Below, piece by piece: positions 1-9,129 of a stretch of DNA of 64,000 nucleotides. The DNA is taken from NCBI RefSeq assembly GCF_003851545.1, contig NZ_BHVX01000004.1:1-64000 (forward strand). Direction: 5' to 3'. The notes under the pieces were generated by a model that searched no databases, was not told the origin of the DNA, and was given only the letters and a program-made list of their open reading frames with translations. Position 1 is the stretch's first letter, and the number at the start of each line of letters is the position of its first letter. This DNA is from Ralstonia sp. SET104. Lineage in GTDB: Bacteria; Pseudomonadota; Gammaproteobacteria; Burkholderiales; Burkholderiaceae. The position numbers and the translations under genes were made by a program.

Positions 1-22
1 TCTGTTTACAACTCCAAGCCCT

Positions 23-62
23 AAAAACAAAAATGCCGTTCAGGTCTTAACTGAACGGCATT
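23..62 (-). terminator. Rho-independent terminator of the isc operon
   Basis: A perfect 12-bp inverted repeat (arms 32-43 and 51-62, 7-nt loop) lies downstream of iscX. Read on the minus strand it is followed by a U-rich tract, the complement of the A-run at 23-33. It closes the isc transcript. Confidence 0.88.
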
Positions 63-63
63 A

Positions 64-83
64 GGCCTTCGGGCCGGTTTTTT
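64..83 (+). terminator. Possible plus-strand terminator of a gene left of the window
   Basis: GGCC-TTCG-GGCC is followed by GG and six T on the plus strand. The stem is only 4 bp, but the TTCG loop and T-run are typical. It would end a convergent gene lying left of the window. Confidence 0.35.
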
Positions 84-106
84 CATGCGCGTTTAGAACA
101 TTGCGC

Positions 107-301
107 TTATTCCGCTTCATCAATCCACGCCTGCTGGATCGCTTCGAGAAATTTCTCGCCACCGCGCTTGTGGTCGTCATCAAAGCCTTCCAGGGTGACG
201 ACCTTATTGTGCAGATCGACGAAGTTCAGGCGTGTCGGATCAACGTCGGGGTACTTGTCGTACAGCGCTTCCGCAATCTGCGTGATGTCGTTCCATTTCA
301 T
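107..301 (-). CDS. iscX: Fe-S cluster assembly protein IscX
   Basis: This 64-aa acidic protein of the IscX (YfhJ) family is known to bind iron and IscS and to modulate cysteine desulfurase in Fe-S assembly. It starts MKWNDITQIAEAL and contains the family segments YPDVDP, FVDLHNKV and WIDEAE. An in-frame ATG six codons upstream is possible, but the MKW start matches the family. It is the last gene of the isc operon, 30 nt after fdx, and the operon terminator follows. Confidence 0.95.
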   Translation of the reverse strand: MKWNDITQIAEALYDKYPDVDPTRLNFVDLHNKVVTLEGFDDDHKRGGEKFLEAIQQAWIDEAE

Positions 302-331
302 GATGGCTCCCTCCACCACAAGCCGCGCGGC

Positions 332-670
332 TTAGTGGTTCTCCTTGGCATGGTTGATGGTGTACTTCGGGATCTCGACGGTGAGGTCTTCGTCCGCCAC
401 CTTGGCCTGACAGGACAGACGCGAGTTCGGCTCCAGCCCCCAAGCCTTGTCGAGCAGGTCTTCTTCTTTCTCAGTCGCTTCATCCAGCGAGTTGAAGCCT
501 TCGCGCACGATCACGTGGCAGGTCGTGCAGGCGCATGATTTTTCGCACGCGTGCTCGATCTCGATATCGGCGTCCAGCAACGCATCGCAGATGGTTGTGC
601 CGGACTTGGCTTCAATCACAGCCCCTTCCGGGCAGTATTCGACGTGAGGAAGGACGACGATTTGTGGCAT
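332..670 (-). CDS. fdx: ISC-type [2Fe-2S] ferredoxin
   Basis: This 112-aa adrenodoxin-type ferredoxin donates electrons during Fe-S cluster assembly on IscU. The cluster ligands are visible as C42, C48, C51 (within HACEKSCACTTCH) and C87 (RLSCQA), the same positions as in E. coli Fdx. The open frame extends upstream, but the MPQIVVLPH start gives the normal family length and begins 46 nt after hscA. The tail (VEIPKYTINHAKENH) is family-like. Confidence 0.96.
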   Translation of the reverse strand: MPQIVVLPHVEYCPEGAVIEAKSGTTICDALLDADIEIEHACEKSCACTTCHVIVREGFNSLDEATEKEEDLLDKAWGLEPNSRLSCQAKVADEDLTVEIPKYTINHAKENH

Positions 671-716
671 GAAGAGACTCGTTCGATAAGTGTGTTTGCG
701 GGGATGCGACCGGCGA

Positions 717-2582
717 TCAGCCGAGCTCCTCGATACGTTTGCCGGCCAACGCCTTGCGGATGCCGCGGTCCATGCGGCGCGCGGCGAATTCGTCGGTGCC
801 GTGCGACAGCGCATCCACGGCGTCCTTGATGGCGCGGTGGTCTTCGCCCTGCATGGTGGCGCGCAGTTTGGCCATTTCGGTGTCGATGGCGCTGCGCTCG
901 TCCGAAGAGAGCAGATCACCATCGGCCGCCAACGCCTGTGTCAGCGCTTCGAGCAGGCGCTCGCCCTCGACGCGCTCTTCGGCCAGCGCACGGCGGCGCA
1001 TGTCGTCTTCGGCGGATTGGAAGCCTTCCTGGAGCATGCGCGCGACATCGTCATCGCCCAGGCCATACGACGGCTTCACGGTGATGGATGCTTCCACGCC
1101 CGACACAGTCTCGCGCGCGGACACCGACAGCAGGCCATCGGCATCCACCTGATACGTCACACGGATGCGCGCGGCGCCAGCCACCATCGGCGGAATGCCG
1201 CGCAGCTCGAAACGCGCGAGCGAACGGCAATCGCTCGCCAGTTCACGTTCGCCTTGCAGCACATGGATCGCCATGGCCGTCTGGCCATCCTTGAAGGTGG
1301 TGAACTCCTGCGCGCGCGCCACGGGGATCGTGCTGTTGCGCGGGATGATCTTCTCGACCAGGCCGCCCATCGTCTCGACACCCAGCGACAGCGGGATCAC
1401 GTCGAGCAGCAGCCAGTCTTCACCCGGTGCGCGGTTGCCCGCCAGCAGATTGGCTTGCATGGCGGCGCCAATCGCGACCACCTGGTCCGGATCGAGATTC
1501 GTGAGCGGCGTACGACCAAACAGTTGGCCGATAGCGCGGCGGATGATCGGCATGCGCGTCGCGCCGCCCACCAGCACCACACCGTTCACATCTTCCACCG
1601 TAACGCCGGCATCGCGCAGCGCACGGCGCACCGGCGACAGCGTTTTCTGCACCAGATTAGCTGTCAACTCAGCAAAGGTTTCGGCGGTCAGCACAAGGTG
1701 CACGGTTTCGCCGGTCGAAAGCATTGCGTCGATCTCCGTGCTGTCAGCGGTGGAGAGCCACTCCTTGGCTGCACGCGCCTTGTTCAGCAGCAAGCGCGTG
1801 TCCTCGGCAGAGAGCGGCTGCAGGCCGGCTTGCTCGACGACCCAGCACACGATGCGCTGGTCGAAATCGTCGCCGCCGAGCGCGGAATCGCCGCCTGTCG
1901 ACATCACTTCGAATACGCCCTTGGTGAGCTTGAGCACAGAGATATCGAACGTGCCGCCACCCAGGTCGTAGACGGCATAGATGCCCTCGGCGCCGTTGTC
2001 CAGGCCGTAGGCGATCGCTGCGGCGGTCGGCTCGTTCAGCAGGCGCAGCACGTTCAGGCCGGCCAGCCTGGCGGCGTCCTTGGTGGCCTGGCGCTGTGCG
2101 TCATCAAAGTACGCCGGCACGGTAATGACGGCGCCGACCAGTTCATCGCCGAGCGTGTCTTCCGCGCGCTGGCGCAGCGTGGCGAGAATTTCCGCCGACA
2201 CTTCCACCGGACTCTTCACCCCGGCCACGGTCTTCAACTGCACCATGCCAGGCGCGTCGACAAAGTCGTACGGCGTGTTCTCAATGTGTGCAACGTCCTT
2301 CAGACCGCGGCCCATGAAGCGCTTGACAGAGATGATGGTGTTCTTCGGATCGCGCACAGATTCGGCTTGCGCCTTATAGCCGATGTGCGCCCCGCCGGCG
2401 GGCAGATAGCGCACCACAGACGGCAGCAACGGGCGGCCCTGATCGTCGGGCAACACTTCCGGCACGCTGCTGCGCACGGAGGCCACCAGCGAGTTGGTCG
2501 TGCCCAGGTCGATGCCCACCGCCAGACGGCGCTGGTGCGGTGCGGGCGATTCGCCGGGTTCGGAAATCTGCAGTAAAGCCAT
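717..2582 (-). CDS. hscA: Fe-S assembly Hsp70 chaperone HscA
   Basis: This specialised DnaK-type chaperone of 621 aa (E. coli HscA is 616) uses ATP to help release clusters from IscU, whose LPPVK motif it recognises. The actin-like ATPase fold shows [10 protein letters not shown] near the N-terminus and [12 protein letters not shown] near residue 210. The substrate-binding domain and helical lid occupy about residues 390-621. It follows hscB by 86 nt and precedes fdx, the canonical isc order. Confidence 0.97.
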   Translation of the reverse strand: MALLQISEPGESPAPHQRRLAVGIDLGTTNSLVASVRSSVPEVLPDDQGRPLLPSVVRYLPAGGAHIGYKAQAESVRDPKNTIISVKRFMGRGLKDVAHIENTPYDFVDAPGMVQLKTVAGVKSPVEVSAEILATLRQRAEDTLGDELVGAVITVPAYFDDAQRQATKDAARLAGLNVLRLLNEPTAAAIAYGLDNGAEGIYAVYDLGGGTFDISVLKLTKGVFEVMSTGGDSALGGDDFDQRIVCWVVEQAGLQPLSAEDTRLLLNKARAAKEWLSTADSTEIDAMLSTGETVHLVLTAETFAELTANLVQKTLSPVRRALRDAGVTVEDVNGVVLVGGATRMPIIRRAIGQLFGRTPLTNLDPDQVVAIGAAMQANLLAGNRAPGEDWLLLDVIPLSLGVETMGGLVEKIIPRNSTIPVARAQEFTTFKDGQTAMAIHVLQGERELASDCRSLARFELRGIPPMVAGAARIRVTYQVDADGLLSVSARETVSGVEASITVKPSYGLGDDDVARMLQEGFQSAEDDMRRRALAEERVEGERLLEALTQALAADGDLLSSDERSAIDTEMAKLRATMQGEDHRAIKDAVDALSHGTDEFAARRMDRGIRKALAGKRIEELG

Positions 2583-2668
2583 GGGGTGTCTCGATTGCGC
2601 GGGTGCGGTTGCCAGTGCGATGAACGGCGTGGCTTTGGCAAACCCGACATTGTCGCAAATTCTGGGTT

Positions 2669-3208
2669 CTAGTCTTCCAGCCGGTCGATGGCCTCAGCGG
2701 TGTCGCGTTCGATCTTTTCGATGAACATCAATTGGCGCACGGCGTCAGCCGCTGCGGTGTCGTTACTGTCGCCGTTGAGCAGGCCGGCCAGCGCCTGATA
2801 GCGCGCGTATTTTTCCTTGCGCAGCATGCCGAGCAGGTCGTCCAGCGCATCAACGTTGCGCTCCGCCTTCGCATCGCCCAACGCTTCGCGCCATTCCATC
2901 TGCTGCATCAGAAACGCCGGCGGCATGGCCGTATTGTTTTCGGCCTGCACGTCGATACCGCGCAGGTGCAGCAAGTATGTCGCCCGTTTCAGCGGATCAC
3001 GCAGCGTCTGATACGCCTCGTTGGCGCGTGTGGCCCATTGCATGGCAACACGGCGCTCAGCGTCACCGGCATGAGCGTAACGATCCGGGTGCGCCTGCGA
3101 CTGCACGGTCCGGTACGCGGTGTTCAACGCGTCTTCGTTGACCTCAAAGTGCTCGGGCAAGCCAAACAGGGAGAAATGCGTGGTGTTCGCTGACAGGCCA
3201 GGATTCAT
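2669..3208 (-). CDS. hscB: Fe-S assembly J-domain co-chaperone HscB
   Basis: HscB is 179 aa from the chosen start [15 protein letters not shown]. The N-terminal J domain carries the HPD motif (QAHPDRY) that stimulates the HscA ATPase. The C-terminal helical domain ([23 protein letters not shown]) is the part known to bind IscU. An ATG 17 codons upstream is open, but it would add a basic tail not seen in the family. It lies 34 nt after the DUF3565 gene. Confidence 0.95.
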   Translation of the reverse strand: MNPGLSANTTHFSLFGLPEHFEVNEDALNTAYRTVQSQAHPDRYAHAGDAERRVAMQWATRANEAYQTLRDPLKRATYLLHLRGIDVQAENNTAMPPAFLMQQMEWREALGDAKAERNVDALDDLLGMLRKEKYARYQALAGLLNGDSNDTAAADAVRQLMFIEKIERDTAEAIDRLED

Positions 3209-3242
3209 GAATAAAAAAAGCGGCCGCGCCGCCTTGGTGTTG

Positions 3243-3443
3243 CTAGCCGACCGGCTCACCCCGATCGCACTTCAGGCACTCCACAATCACGCCGATCTTA
3301 CTGGCGCGCCCTGCTTCGGTTTCGGTCCAGGGCCGTTGCTGCCAGGGCGGATCGTGGCGCATATGCTGGCCGTGCCCGCAAGCGAGACGGGCGACCCAGT
3401 GGCCATCCTCGTCCCGCTCGAAACCGACAATACGCTGCTTCAA
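3243..3443 (-). CDS. DUF3565 family protein inside the isc operon
   Basis: This small protein of 66 aa from the TTG start matches DUF3565. It shows [19 protein letters not shown], then [13 protein letters not shown], and a C-terminal CLKC pair, so a metal site made of His and Cys is plausible. The TTG start gives the family-like beginning (M)KQRIVGF and overlaps the iscA stop codon as TTGA, which implies translational coupling. A GTG nine codons further upstream is the alternative. The family function is unknown; position suggests a link with Fe-S biogenesis. Confidence 0.85.
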   Translation of the reverse strand: MKQRIVGFERDEDGHWVARLACGHGQHMRHDPPWQQRPWTETEAGRASKIGVIVECLKCDRGEPVG

Positions 3444-3760
3444 ACGCGGAACGACTCGCCGCAACCGCACTCGTCCTTCACGTTCGGGTTGTTGAAGCGG
3501 AAGCCTTCGTTTAGCCCTTCGCGCGCGTAGTCCAACTCGGTGCCATCGACGTACGGCAGGCTCTTCGGGTCGACGATCACCTTGACACCGTTGGATTCGA
3601 AGACCTGGTCTTCGGCGGCAATCTCATCCGCATATTCGAGCTTGTAGGCCAGGCCCGAGCAACCGGTGGTCTTCACGCCCACGCGCAGGCCCACGCCCTT
3701 GCCACGGCGGGTCAGGTAGCGTGAGACGTGCTGCGCGGCCTTGTCGGTCAGAGTGATCAT
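3440..3760 (-). CDS. iscA: A-type Fe-S carrier IscA
   Basis: This 106-aa A-type carrier protein binds iron or a cluster and passes it to apo-targets. The three conserved cysteines are C34 (TTGCSGLAY), C98 and C100 (DECGCGESF). The start [12 protein letters not shown] is typical; eleven further open codons upstream are not family-like. It sits 25 nt after iscU and overlaps the DUF3565 gene by 4 nt. Confidence 0.97.
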   Translation of the reverse strand: MITLTDKAAQHVSRYLTRRGKGVGLRVGVKTTGCSGLAYKLEYADEIAAEDQVFESNGVKVIVDPKSLPYVDGTELDYAREGLNEGFRFNNPNVKDECGCGESFRV

Positions 3761-3785
3761 GCTGCGTCCTTCCAATCGATGGGCT

Positions 3786-4190
3786 TCAGGCAACCTTCTG
3801 CTCGGCAGCAGTGCCGTGCTTTTCCTTGTAGTCGGCCACGGCCGCCTTGATGGCGTCTTCAGCCAGGATCGAGCAGTGGATTTTCACCGGCGGCAGGGCC
3901 AGCTCTTCAGCGATGGCCGTGTTGCGGATTTCCAGCGCCTGATCCAGCGTCTTGCCCTTCACCCACTCCGTCACGAGCGACGACGAGGCGATCGCCGAGC
4001 CGCAGCCGTAAGTCTTGAACTTTGCGTCTTCAATCACGCCCTGCTCGTTGACCTTGATCTGCAGCTTCATCACGTCGCCGCAGGCCGGCGCGCCAACCAT
4101 GCCGGTGCCGACCGTCTCGTCGCCCTTCTCGAACGAGCCGACGTTGCGCGGGTTTTCGTAATGGTCCAGAACTTGGTTGCTGTAAGACAT
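3786..4190 (-). CDS. iscU: Fe-S cluster scaffold IscU
   Basis: This 134-aa scaffold receives sulfur from IscS and assembles [2Fe-2S] clusters. Ligand cysteines C37, C63 and C106, Asp39 and the HscA-binding LPPVK motif (99-103) are all present. A clear ribosome binding site (AGAGGTG) precedes the ATG. It lies 61 nt after iscS. Confidence 0.98.
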   Translation of the reverse strand: MSYSNQVLDHYENPRNVGSFEKGDETVGTGMVGAPACGDVMKLQIKVNEQGVIEDAKFKTYGCGSAIASSSLVTEWVKGKTLDQALEIRNTAIAEELALPPVKIHCSILAEDAIKAAVADYKEKHGTAAEQKVA

Positions 4191-4251
4191 TTCACACCTC
4201 TTTCAATCGTTGGCTGGCGCGGGGGCGCCTGTTATTCGTCAAACGCCGCGC

Positions 4252-5469
4252 TTAGTGCGCCGCCCATTGAATGCTGTTCAGATCCACGCCGTCCTTGTAC
4301 ATCTCCCACAACGGAGACAGGTCGCGCAGCTTGCCGATCTTGTTCTTGAGCAGATCGACCACGTAGTCGACCTCTTCTTCCGTGGTGAAGCGGCCGACCG
4401 TGAAGCGGATCGAGCTGTGGGCCAGTTCGTCATTGCGGCCCAGCGCACGCAGCACGTAGGACGGTTCCAGCGAGGCCGACGTACAAGCCGAACCTGACGA
4501 CACGGCAACGTCCTTGATCGCCATGATCAGCGACTCGCCTTCCACAAAGTTGAAGCTGATGTTCAGGTTGTGCGGCACACGCTGTTCCATGTCGCCGTTC
4601 ACGTACACCTCTTCCATCGTGTTCAGACCGCGGTACAGGCGGTCACGCAGCATGCGGACGCGCTCGTTCTCGGTCGCCATTTCTTCCTTGGCGATGCGGA
4701 ACGCTTCGCCCATGCCGACGATCTGGTGCGTCGCCAGCGTGCCCGAACGCATACCGCGCTCGTGGCCACCGCCGTGCATCTGCGCTTCGATGCGGATACG
4801 CGGCTTGCGGCGCACATACAGCGCGCCAATGCCCTTCGGGCCATATGTCTTGTGCGCCGAGAACGACATCAGATCGACCTTCAGCTTCTGCAGGTCAATG
4901 CCCACCTTGCCCGTGGCCTGCGCCGCATCCACGTGGAAAATCACGCCCTTCTCGCGGCAGATCTCACCAAGTTGCTCGATGTCCTGAACGACGCCGATCT
5001 CGTTGTTCACCATCATCACCGACGCAAGAATGGTGTCCGGGCGGATGGCTTGCTTGAAGACTTCGATATCGATCAGGCCGTTGTCCTTCACGTCCAGATA
5101 CGTGACTTCAAAGCCCTGGCGCTCCAGCTCACGCGTCGTGTCCAGCACAGCCTTGTGCTCGGTCTTGACGGTGATGATGTGCTTGCCCTTGCTGCTGTAG
5201 AAATTGGCTGCGCCCTTGATCGCCAGGTTGTCCGACTCGGTCGCGCCCGACGTCCACACGATCTCGCGCGGGTCTGCATTGACCAGCGCGGCGACTTGCT
5301 CGCGCGCGGTCTCGACGGCCTTCTCGGCCTCCCAGCCAAACGGGTGGCTGCGCGATGCCGGATTGCCGAAGCTCTCGCGCAGGTACGGAATCATCTTGTC
5401 GACCACGCGCGGATCCACCGGCGTCGTCGCGGAATAGTCCATGTAGATGGGAAGCTGCAGGGTGCTCAT
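4252..5469 (-). CDS. iscS: Cysteine desulfurase IscS
   Basis: This PLP enzyme converts cysteine to alanine and passes a persulfide to IscU and other acceptors. It is 405 aa, the normal length. The PLP lysine is K207 ([12 protein letters not shown]) and the persulfide cysteine is C329 in the mobile loop SSGSACTS. The C-terminal [20 protein letters not shown] is the IscU-docking end seen in group I desulfurases. It starts 75 nt after iscR. Confidence 0.98.
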   Translation of the reverse strand: MSTLQLPIYMDYSATTPVDPRVVDKMIPYLRESFGNPASRSHPFGWEAEKAVETAREQVAALVNADPREIVWTSGATESDNLAIKGAANFYSSKGKHIITVKTEHKAVLDTTRELERQGFEVTYLDVKDNGLIDIEVFKQAIRPDTILASVMMVNNEIGVVQDIEQLGEICREKGVIFHVDAAQATGKVGIDLQKLKVDLMSFSAHKTYGPKGIGALYVRRKPRIRIEAQMHGGGHERGMRSGTLATHQIVGMGEAFRIAKEEMATENERVRMLRDRLYRGLNTMEEVYVNGDMEQRVPHNLNISFNFVEGESLIMAIKDVAVSSGSACTSASLEPSYVLRALGRNDELAHSSIRFTVGRFTTEEEVDYVVDLLKNKIGKLRDLSPLWEMYKDGVDLNSIQWAAH

Positions 5470-5544
5470 ATCTTGTCTGCCTTGTGTGGGGGGCGATGTT
5501 CTATTTGTGGGGCGGCTTCAGGGCCGAACCTCACGCCGGCACAG

Positions 5545-6138
5545 TCACGACTGCGCCAGACTGAAAACGGAGTTGACCAGCGGTGCGCGCTTGACCGGCT
5601 CGGCCGCTACCGATGCGGTGGCGGGCGCGTCGAGGGAGCGGGCACGCGTCGGCGTGCGCTCACGGCGGGCCGGACGCGCTTCGCGCATGTCTTGAATCAC
5701 TTCGGGCTGACGCTCGCGTTGCTGGTCAACCAGATTCTGCAGCGATACGGAATCGAGGTACTCCACCATCTTCTGGTTGAGCGTGGCCCAAAGGTCGTGC
5801 GTCATGCAGCGGCCGGCGTGTCCACCACTGTGCTCTTCGCCGCCGCAGTTGCCCTTGCCGCCGCATTGGGTGGCATCAAGGGGCTCGTCCACGGCGATGA
5901 TGATGTCTGCAACGGTGACGTCGTCCGCACGGCGCGCGAGGCTGTAGCCACCGCCCGGACCACGCACGCTTTCCACGATTTCGTGGCGGCGCAGTTTGCC
6001 GAACAACTGCTCCAGATACGACAGCGAAATCTTCTGACGCTGGCTGATGCCGGCCAGCGTGACCGGGCCCTGCTCTTGGCGCAGCGCCAAGTCAATCATG
6101 GCGGTGACCGCGAAGCGGCCTTTGGTGGTCAGTCTCAT
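5545..6138 (-). CDS. iscR: Fe-S cluster-sensing repressor IscR, extended form
   Basis: This Rrf2-family winged-helix regulator represses the isc operon when it carries a [2Fe-2S] cluster. The N-terminal HTH (MRLTTKGRFAVTAMIDLAL, SLSYLEQLF, GPGGGYSLAR) is standard. Ligands corresponding to E. coli C92, C98, C104 and H107 are C92, C98, C111 and H114, so seven residues (within GGEEHSGGHAGR) are inserted between the second and third cysteine. At 197 aa it is about 35 residues longer than the E. coli protein, with an Arg/Ala/Pro-rich tail. It heads the operon. Confidence 0.96.
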   Translation of the reverse strand: MRLTTKGRFAVTAMIDLALRQEQGPVTLAGISQRQKISLSYLEQLFGKLRRHEIVESVRGPGGGYSLARRADDVTVADIIIAVDEPLDATQCGGKGNCGGEEHSGGHAGRCMTHDLWATLNQKMVEYLDSVSLQNLVDQQRERQPEVIQDMREARPARRERTPTRARSLDAPATASVAAEPVKRAPLVNSVFSLAQS

Positions 6139-6151
6139 GGCGTCGGGGGAA

Positions 6152-6176
6152 ATACCTGATCATTTTGCTCAAGTAT
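6152..6176 (-). promoter_or_regulatory. IscR type-1 binding site upstream of iscR
   Basis: On the minus strand a 25-bp site reads ATACTTGA, then nine bases, then ATCAGGTAT. It agrees with the published type-1 IscR consensus (ATASYYGACTRWWWYAGTCRRSTAT) at 21 of 25 positions by eye. It starts 14 bp upstream of the iscR ATG and overlaps the -10 box, which fits autorepression by holo-IscR. Confidence 0.85.
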
Positions 6177-6201
6177 AAAGGAACCCGACAAAATCAGTCA
6201 A
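6172..6201 (-). promoter_or_regulatory. Sigma-70 promoter of the isc operon
   Basis: On the minus strand TTGACT (6196-6201) and TATACT (6172-6177) are separated by 18 bp. Each hexamer matches the sigma-70 consensus at 5 of 6 positions. The -10 lies inside the IscR site. Confidence 0.8.
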
Positions 6202-6562
6202 CTAAGGCGTCGGGGGATTCCGCGTCGCAGCAAGGGGTTTGCAGCGCCCCAAGAATGGGGTGGCCACGCGGCAGGCCGTATTGTGGACCAAAACAATCCA
6301 CCACGTTGGATAGGGCCTATCACGCCACTCCTTCAGCGCGACTTGCGAACCGACCGCGACGGCATGGCCACTACGGGTTTCTACTTATGCGATGGAAAGC
6401 GCAATTTTGTTGACTTCTGTTACGTGGTAGCCGAGACTCCTAAATACGCAAACGTTTGCGAAGAGCGAGGCGCGATTGCCCTTAGAAAGCCCTGACGGCA
6501 CGACAAAGCAACGACGCTCGCACCCATCCGCCCCAGACAGGCCTCTTCCTGGAGGAGACACC
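6202..6562. other. Intergenic region between iscR and the sugar operon
   Basis: I see no convincing gene here. The right part carries the LacI-family operator and a TTGACT at 6410-6415 that could be a -35 box, but no good -10 lies at the right distance. The ribosome binding site GGAGGA at 6551-6556 serves the binding-protein gene. Confidence 0.6.
6447..6460. promoter_or_regulatory. LacI-family (RbsR-type) operator
   Basis: CGCAAACGTTTGCG is a perfect 14-bp palindrome with the central CG step typical of LacI/PurR/RbsR operators. It lies 103 bp upstream of the sugar-binding protein gene, in an operon that encodes its own LacI-family regulator. That regulator is the obvious candidate ligand. 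Confidence 0.8.
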
Positions 6563-7522
6563 ATGGATATCCGCCGTCGCCGCGCCCTGCAACTTGGCGC
6601 GGGTTCTGTTGTAGCTGTTGCGTTGCCCTTTCCGTTTTCCCTTGCACATGCCGCCAATCAGCCGCCCAAGGTGGCGCTGGTGATGAAATCGCTCGCCAAC
6701 GAGTTCTTCCTGACCATGGAGACCGGCGCACGCAAGCATCAGAAAGATCACGCTGCCGAATACACGCTGCTGTGCAACGGTATCCGCGACGAGACGGACA
6801 CCACCGGCCAGATCCGCCTGATTGAGCAAATGATCGTATCGAAGGTCGATGCGCTGGTGCTGGCGCCGGCCGATTCCAAGGCGCTGGTGCCGGTGGTCAA
6901 GAAAGCCGTGGACGCGGGCATCCTCGTCATCAATATCGACAACCGGCTGGACCCGGCTGCGCTCAAGGAGAAAGACCTGAACGTGCCCTTCGTTGGGCCG
7001 GACAACCGCAAGGGCGCGCGGCTGGTGGGCGACTTCGTTGCCAAGTCGCTCAAGCCGGGCGACGCCGTGGGCATTATCGAAGGTATTCCGACCACCACCA
7101 ACGCCCAGCAGCGCACTGCCGGCTTCAAGGATGCCGCCGAGGCTGCCAAGCTGAAGATCGCGGGCGTGCAATCGGGCGAATGGGAAATCGACAAAGGCAA
7201 CAAGGTGGCCGCCGCGATGCTGCGCTCGCAACCAGGCCTGAAAGCGCTGCTGTGCGGTAACGACAACATGGCAATTGGCGCCGTGTCTGCCGTGCGCGCA
7301 GCGGGCAAGCTGGGCAAGGTGCTGATTGGCGGCTATGACAACATCGACGCCATCAAGGCCATGCTGGCTGACGGACGCGTGATTGCCACCGCAGACCAGC
7401 ACGCCGATCAGCAGGCCGTCTACGGTATCGAGACCGCACTGAAGGCCTTGGCTGCCAAAACGCCGCAGGCGAAGCTGACGGGTGTCGTCGAGACGCCGGT
7501 CAACCTCGTTACGCGCGCGTAA
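6563..7522 (+). CDS. rbsB: Sugar (ribose-type) ABC transporter periplasmic binding protein
   Basis: This 319-aa periplasmic binding protein of the peripla_BP_4 / RbsB class captures a sugar for the adjoining ATPase and permease. The N-terminus (MDIRRRRALQLGAGSVVAVALP, then AHA-AN) is a signal peptide with an Arg-rich twin-arginine-like start, so Tat export is possible. The mature part begins PPKVALVMKSLANEFF and contains INIDNRLD and ALLCGNDNMAIGAV, typical of the family. The ATG follows GGAGGA by six bases. The ribokinase in the operon points to ribose, but the exact sugar is not proven. Confidence 0.85.
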   Translation: MDIRRRRALQLGAGSVVAVALPFPFSLAHAANQPPKVALVMKSLANEFFLTMETGARKHQKDHAAEYTLLCNGIRDETDTTGQIRLIEQMIVSKVDALVLAPADSKALVPVVKKAVDAGILVINIDNRLDPAALKEKDLNVPFVGPDNRKGARLVGDFVAKSLKPGDAVGIIEGIPTTTNAQQRTAGFKDAAEAAKLKIAGVQSGEWEIDKGNKVAAAMLRSQPGLKALLCGNDNMAIGAVSAVRAAGKLGKVLIGGYDNIDAIKAMLADGRVIATADQHADQQAVYGIETALKALAAKTPQAKLTGVVETPVNLVTRA

Positions 7523-7551
7523 CGCCACAGACGGGCAAGCCGCCGCCAGCC

Positions 7552-9129
7552 ATGTCTGCCGCTTACGAACCGCGCCCGCCACTGCTGCGCATCTCCAACG
7601 TCAGCAAGCGCTACGCCGCCCCCGTGCTGCGAGACATCGATCTCGACGTGCATGCGGGCGAGGTGCTTGCGCTCACGGGCGAGAACGGCGCGGGCAAGAG
7701 CACACTCTCCAAGATCCTTTGCGGGCTGGAGACGGCGACTTCGGGCTCGATGACACTGGCTGGCACGCTGTACGCACCGGCCTCGCGCTGCGCGGCGGAA
7801 GCGCTGGGCGTACGCATGGTGCTGCAGGAACTGAGCATGGTGCCGACGCTTTCGGTGGCTGAGAACCTGTTCCTTGGCGACCTGCCGCGGCGTCTCGGCT
7901 TTGTTGACCGTGCCGCGCTGCACCGCCGGTCCGAGCAGGCACTCGCGCGCGTCGGCCTGAAGCTCGACCCGTGGACGCCCGTGCATACGCTCGGCATCGG
8001 CCACCGTCAGATGATCGAGATTGCCCGTGCTCTGGCCAGCGCGTGTCGTGTGCTGATCCTCGACGAGCCGACGGCGATGCTGAGCGCGCACGAAAGCGCC
8101 ACGCTGTTCGAGCGCATCGACGCGCTGCGCCGCGAAGGTGTGGCGATCGTCTATATATCGCACCGCCTGGACGAACTGGCGCGTGTTGCTGACCGCATCG
8201 CCGTGTTGCGTGACGGCCAGTTGATCATCGATGCGCCGGCCGCCACGGTCACGCAGGAAACGTTGATCCGGGCGATGGTCGGACGCGACGTGGCGGCCCC
8301 ATCCGAAACGGAACGTGCCGCACGCAAGCCCTGGCATGGCGATGCTTCACCCGCACTGCGAGTGACCGGTCTCACGCGCGCGCCGGCTGTGCGCGACGTG
8401 AGCTTCGACGTCGCACCGGGCGAGATTTTTGGCATCGCGGGCCTGGTCGGCGCGGGGCGCACGGAACTGCTGCGGCTGATCTTCGGCGCAGACCGCGCGG
8501 ATGCCGGCACCATTGAAGTCGGCACGCCGCTGGCACCGGCGCGCATCCACTCCCCCAACGACGCGGTGCGCCGCGGTATCAGCCTGCTCACAGAAGATCG
8601 CAAAGACGAAGGCCTGATGCTCGGCTTGCCCATTGCCACCAACATTGCATTGGGCAACATGCCAAGCGTAACGACGCGCGGCTGGCTGCAACCGGCGCGC
8701 GAGCGTGTGCTGGCGCAGCGGCACATCAGCGCAATGCGCATCCGTTGCGCGGGGCCGGAGCAACCGGTAGGTGAGCTCTCTGGCGGCAATCAGCAAAAGG
8801 TGGCGGTTGCCCGCTGGCTGGAGCGCGACACCCCGGTGCTGCTGTTCGATGAACCCACGCGCGGCGTGGACGTGGGCGCCAAGTTTGACATCTACATGCT
8901 GCTCGATGCGCTGGCCGCGCGCGGCAAGGCGCTGGTCGTGGTGTCGAGCGACTTGCGCGAACTCATGCAGTTGTGTGATCGCATCGGCGTGATGCGTGCT
9001 GGGCGGCTCACGCACATCTTTCAACGCAACGGCTGGAGCCAGGACGCTCTGCTCGCCGCTGCGTTCGGTGAGTCGGAACCCGAGTTACCGAACCTCAGTT
9101 CGTCTTCGGAGACCGCAGATGCGCTCTGA
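7552..9129 (+). CDS. rbsA: Sugar ABC transporter ATPase (RbsA type)
   Basis: This 525-aa duplicated ATPase energises sugar import. Half 1 has Walker A GENGAGKSTL, a degenerate signature (LGIGHRQMIEIARAL) and Walker B LILDEPTAML. Half 2 has the divergent Walker A GLVGAGRTEL, signature LSGGNQQKV and LLFDEPTRGVDVGAK. An asymmetric pair of this kind is characteristic of the RbsA/XylG/MglA group. It follows the binding-protein gene by 29 nt and overlaps the permease gene by 11 nt. Confidence 0.93.
   Translation: MSAAYEPRPPLLRISNVSKRYAAPVLRDIDLDVHAGEVLALTGENGAGKSTLSKILCGLETATSGSMTLAGTLYAPASRCAAEALGVRMVLQELSMVPTLSVAENLFLGDLPRRLGFVDRAALHRRSEQALARVGLKLDPWTPVHTLGIGHRQMIEIARALASACRVLILDEPTAMLSAHESATLFERIDALRREGVAIVYISHRLDELARVADRIAVLRDGQLIIDAPAATVTQETLIRAMVGRDVAAPSETERAARKPWHGDASPALRVTGLTRAPAVRDVSFDVAPGEIFGIAGLVGAGRTELLRLIFGADRADAGTIEVGTPLAPARIHSPNDAVRRGISLLTEDRKDEGLMLGLPIATNIALGNMPSVTTRGWLQPARERVLAQRHISAMRIRCAGPEQPVGELSGGNQQKVAVARWLERDTPVLLFDEPTRGVDVGAKFDIYMLLDALAARGKALVVVSSDLRELMQLCDRIGVMRAGRLTHIFQRNGWSQDALLAAAFGESEPELPNLSSSSETADAL

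Noticed and set aside
690-2576. 628-codon open frame opposite hscA
   Set aside because: It is the mirror of a strongly conserved Hsp70 gene; its translation is His/Arg/Gln-rich low-complexity sequence with no family features, the usual artefact of high-GC codon use.
4570-6159. 529-codon open frame opposite iscS and iscR
   Set aside because: It crosses two real genes and the promoter between them; no ribosome binding site and no family similarity.
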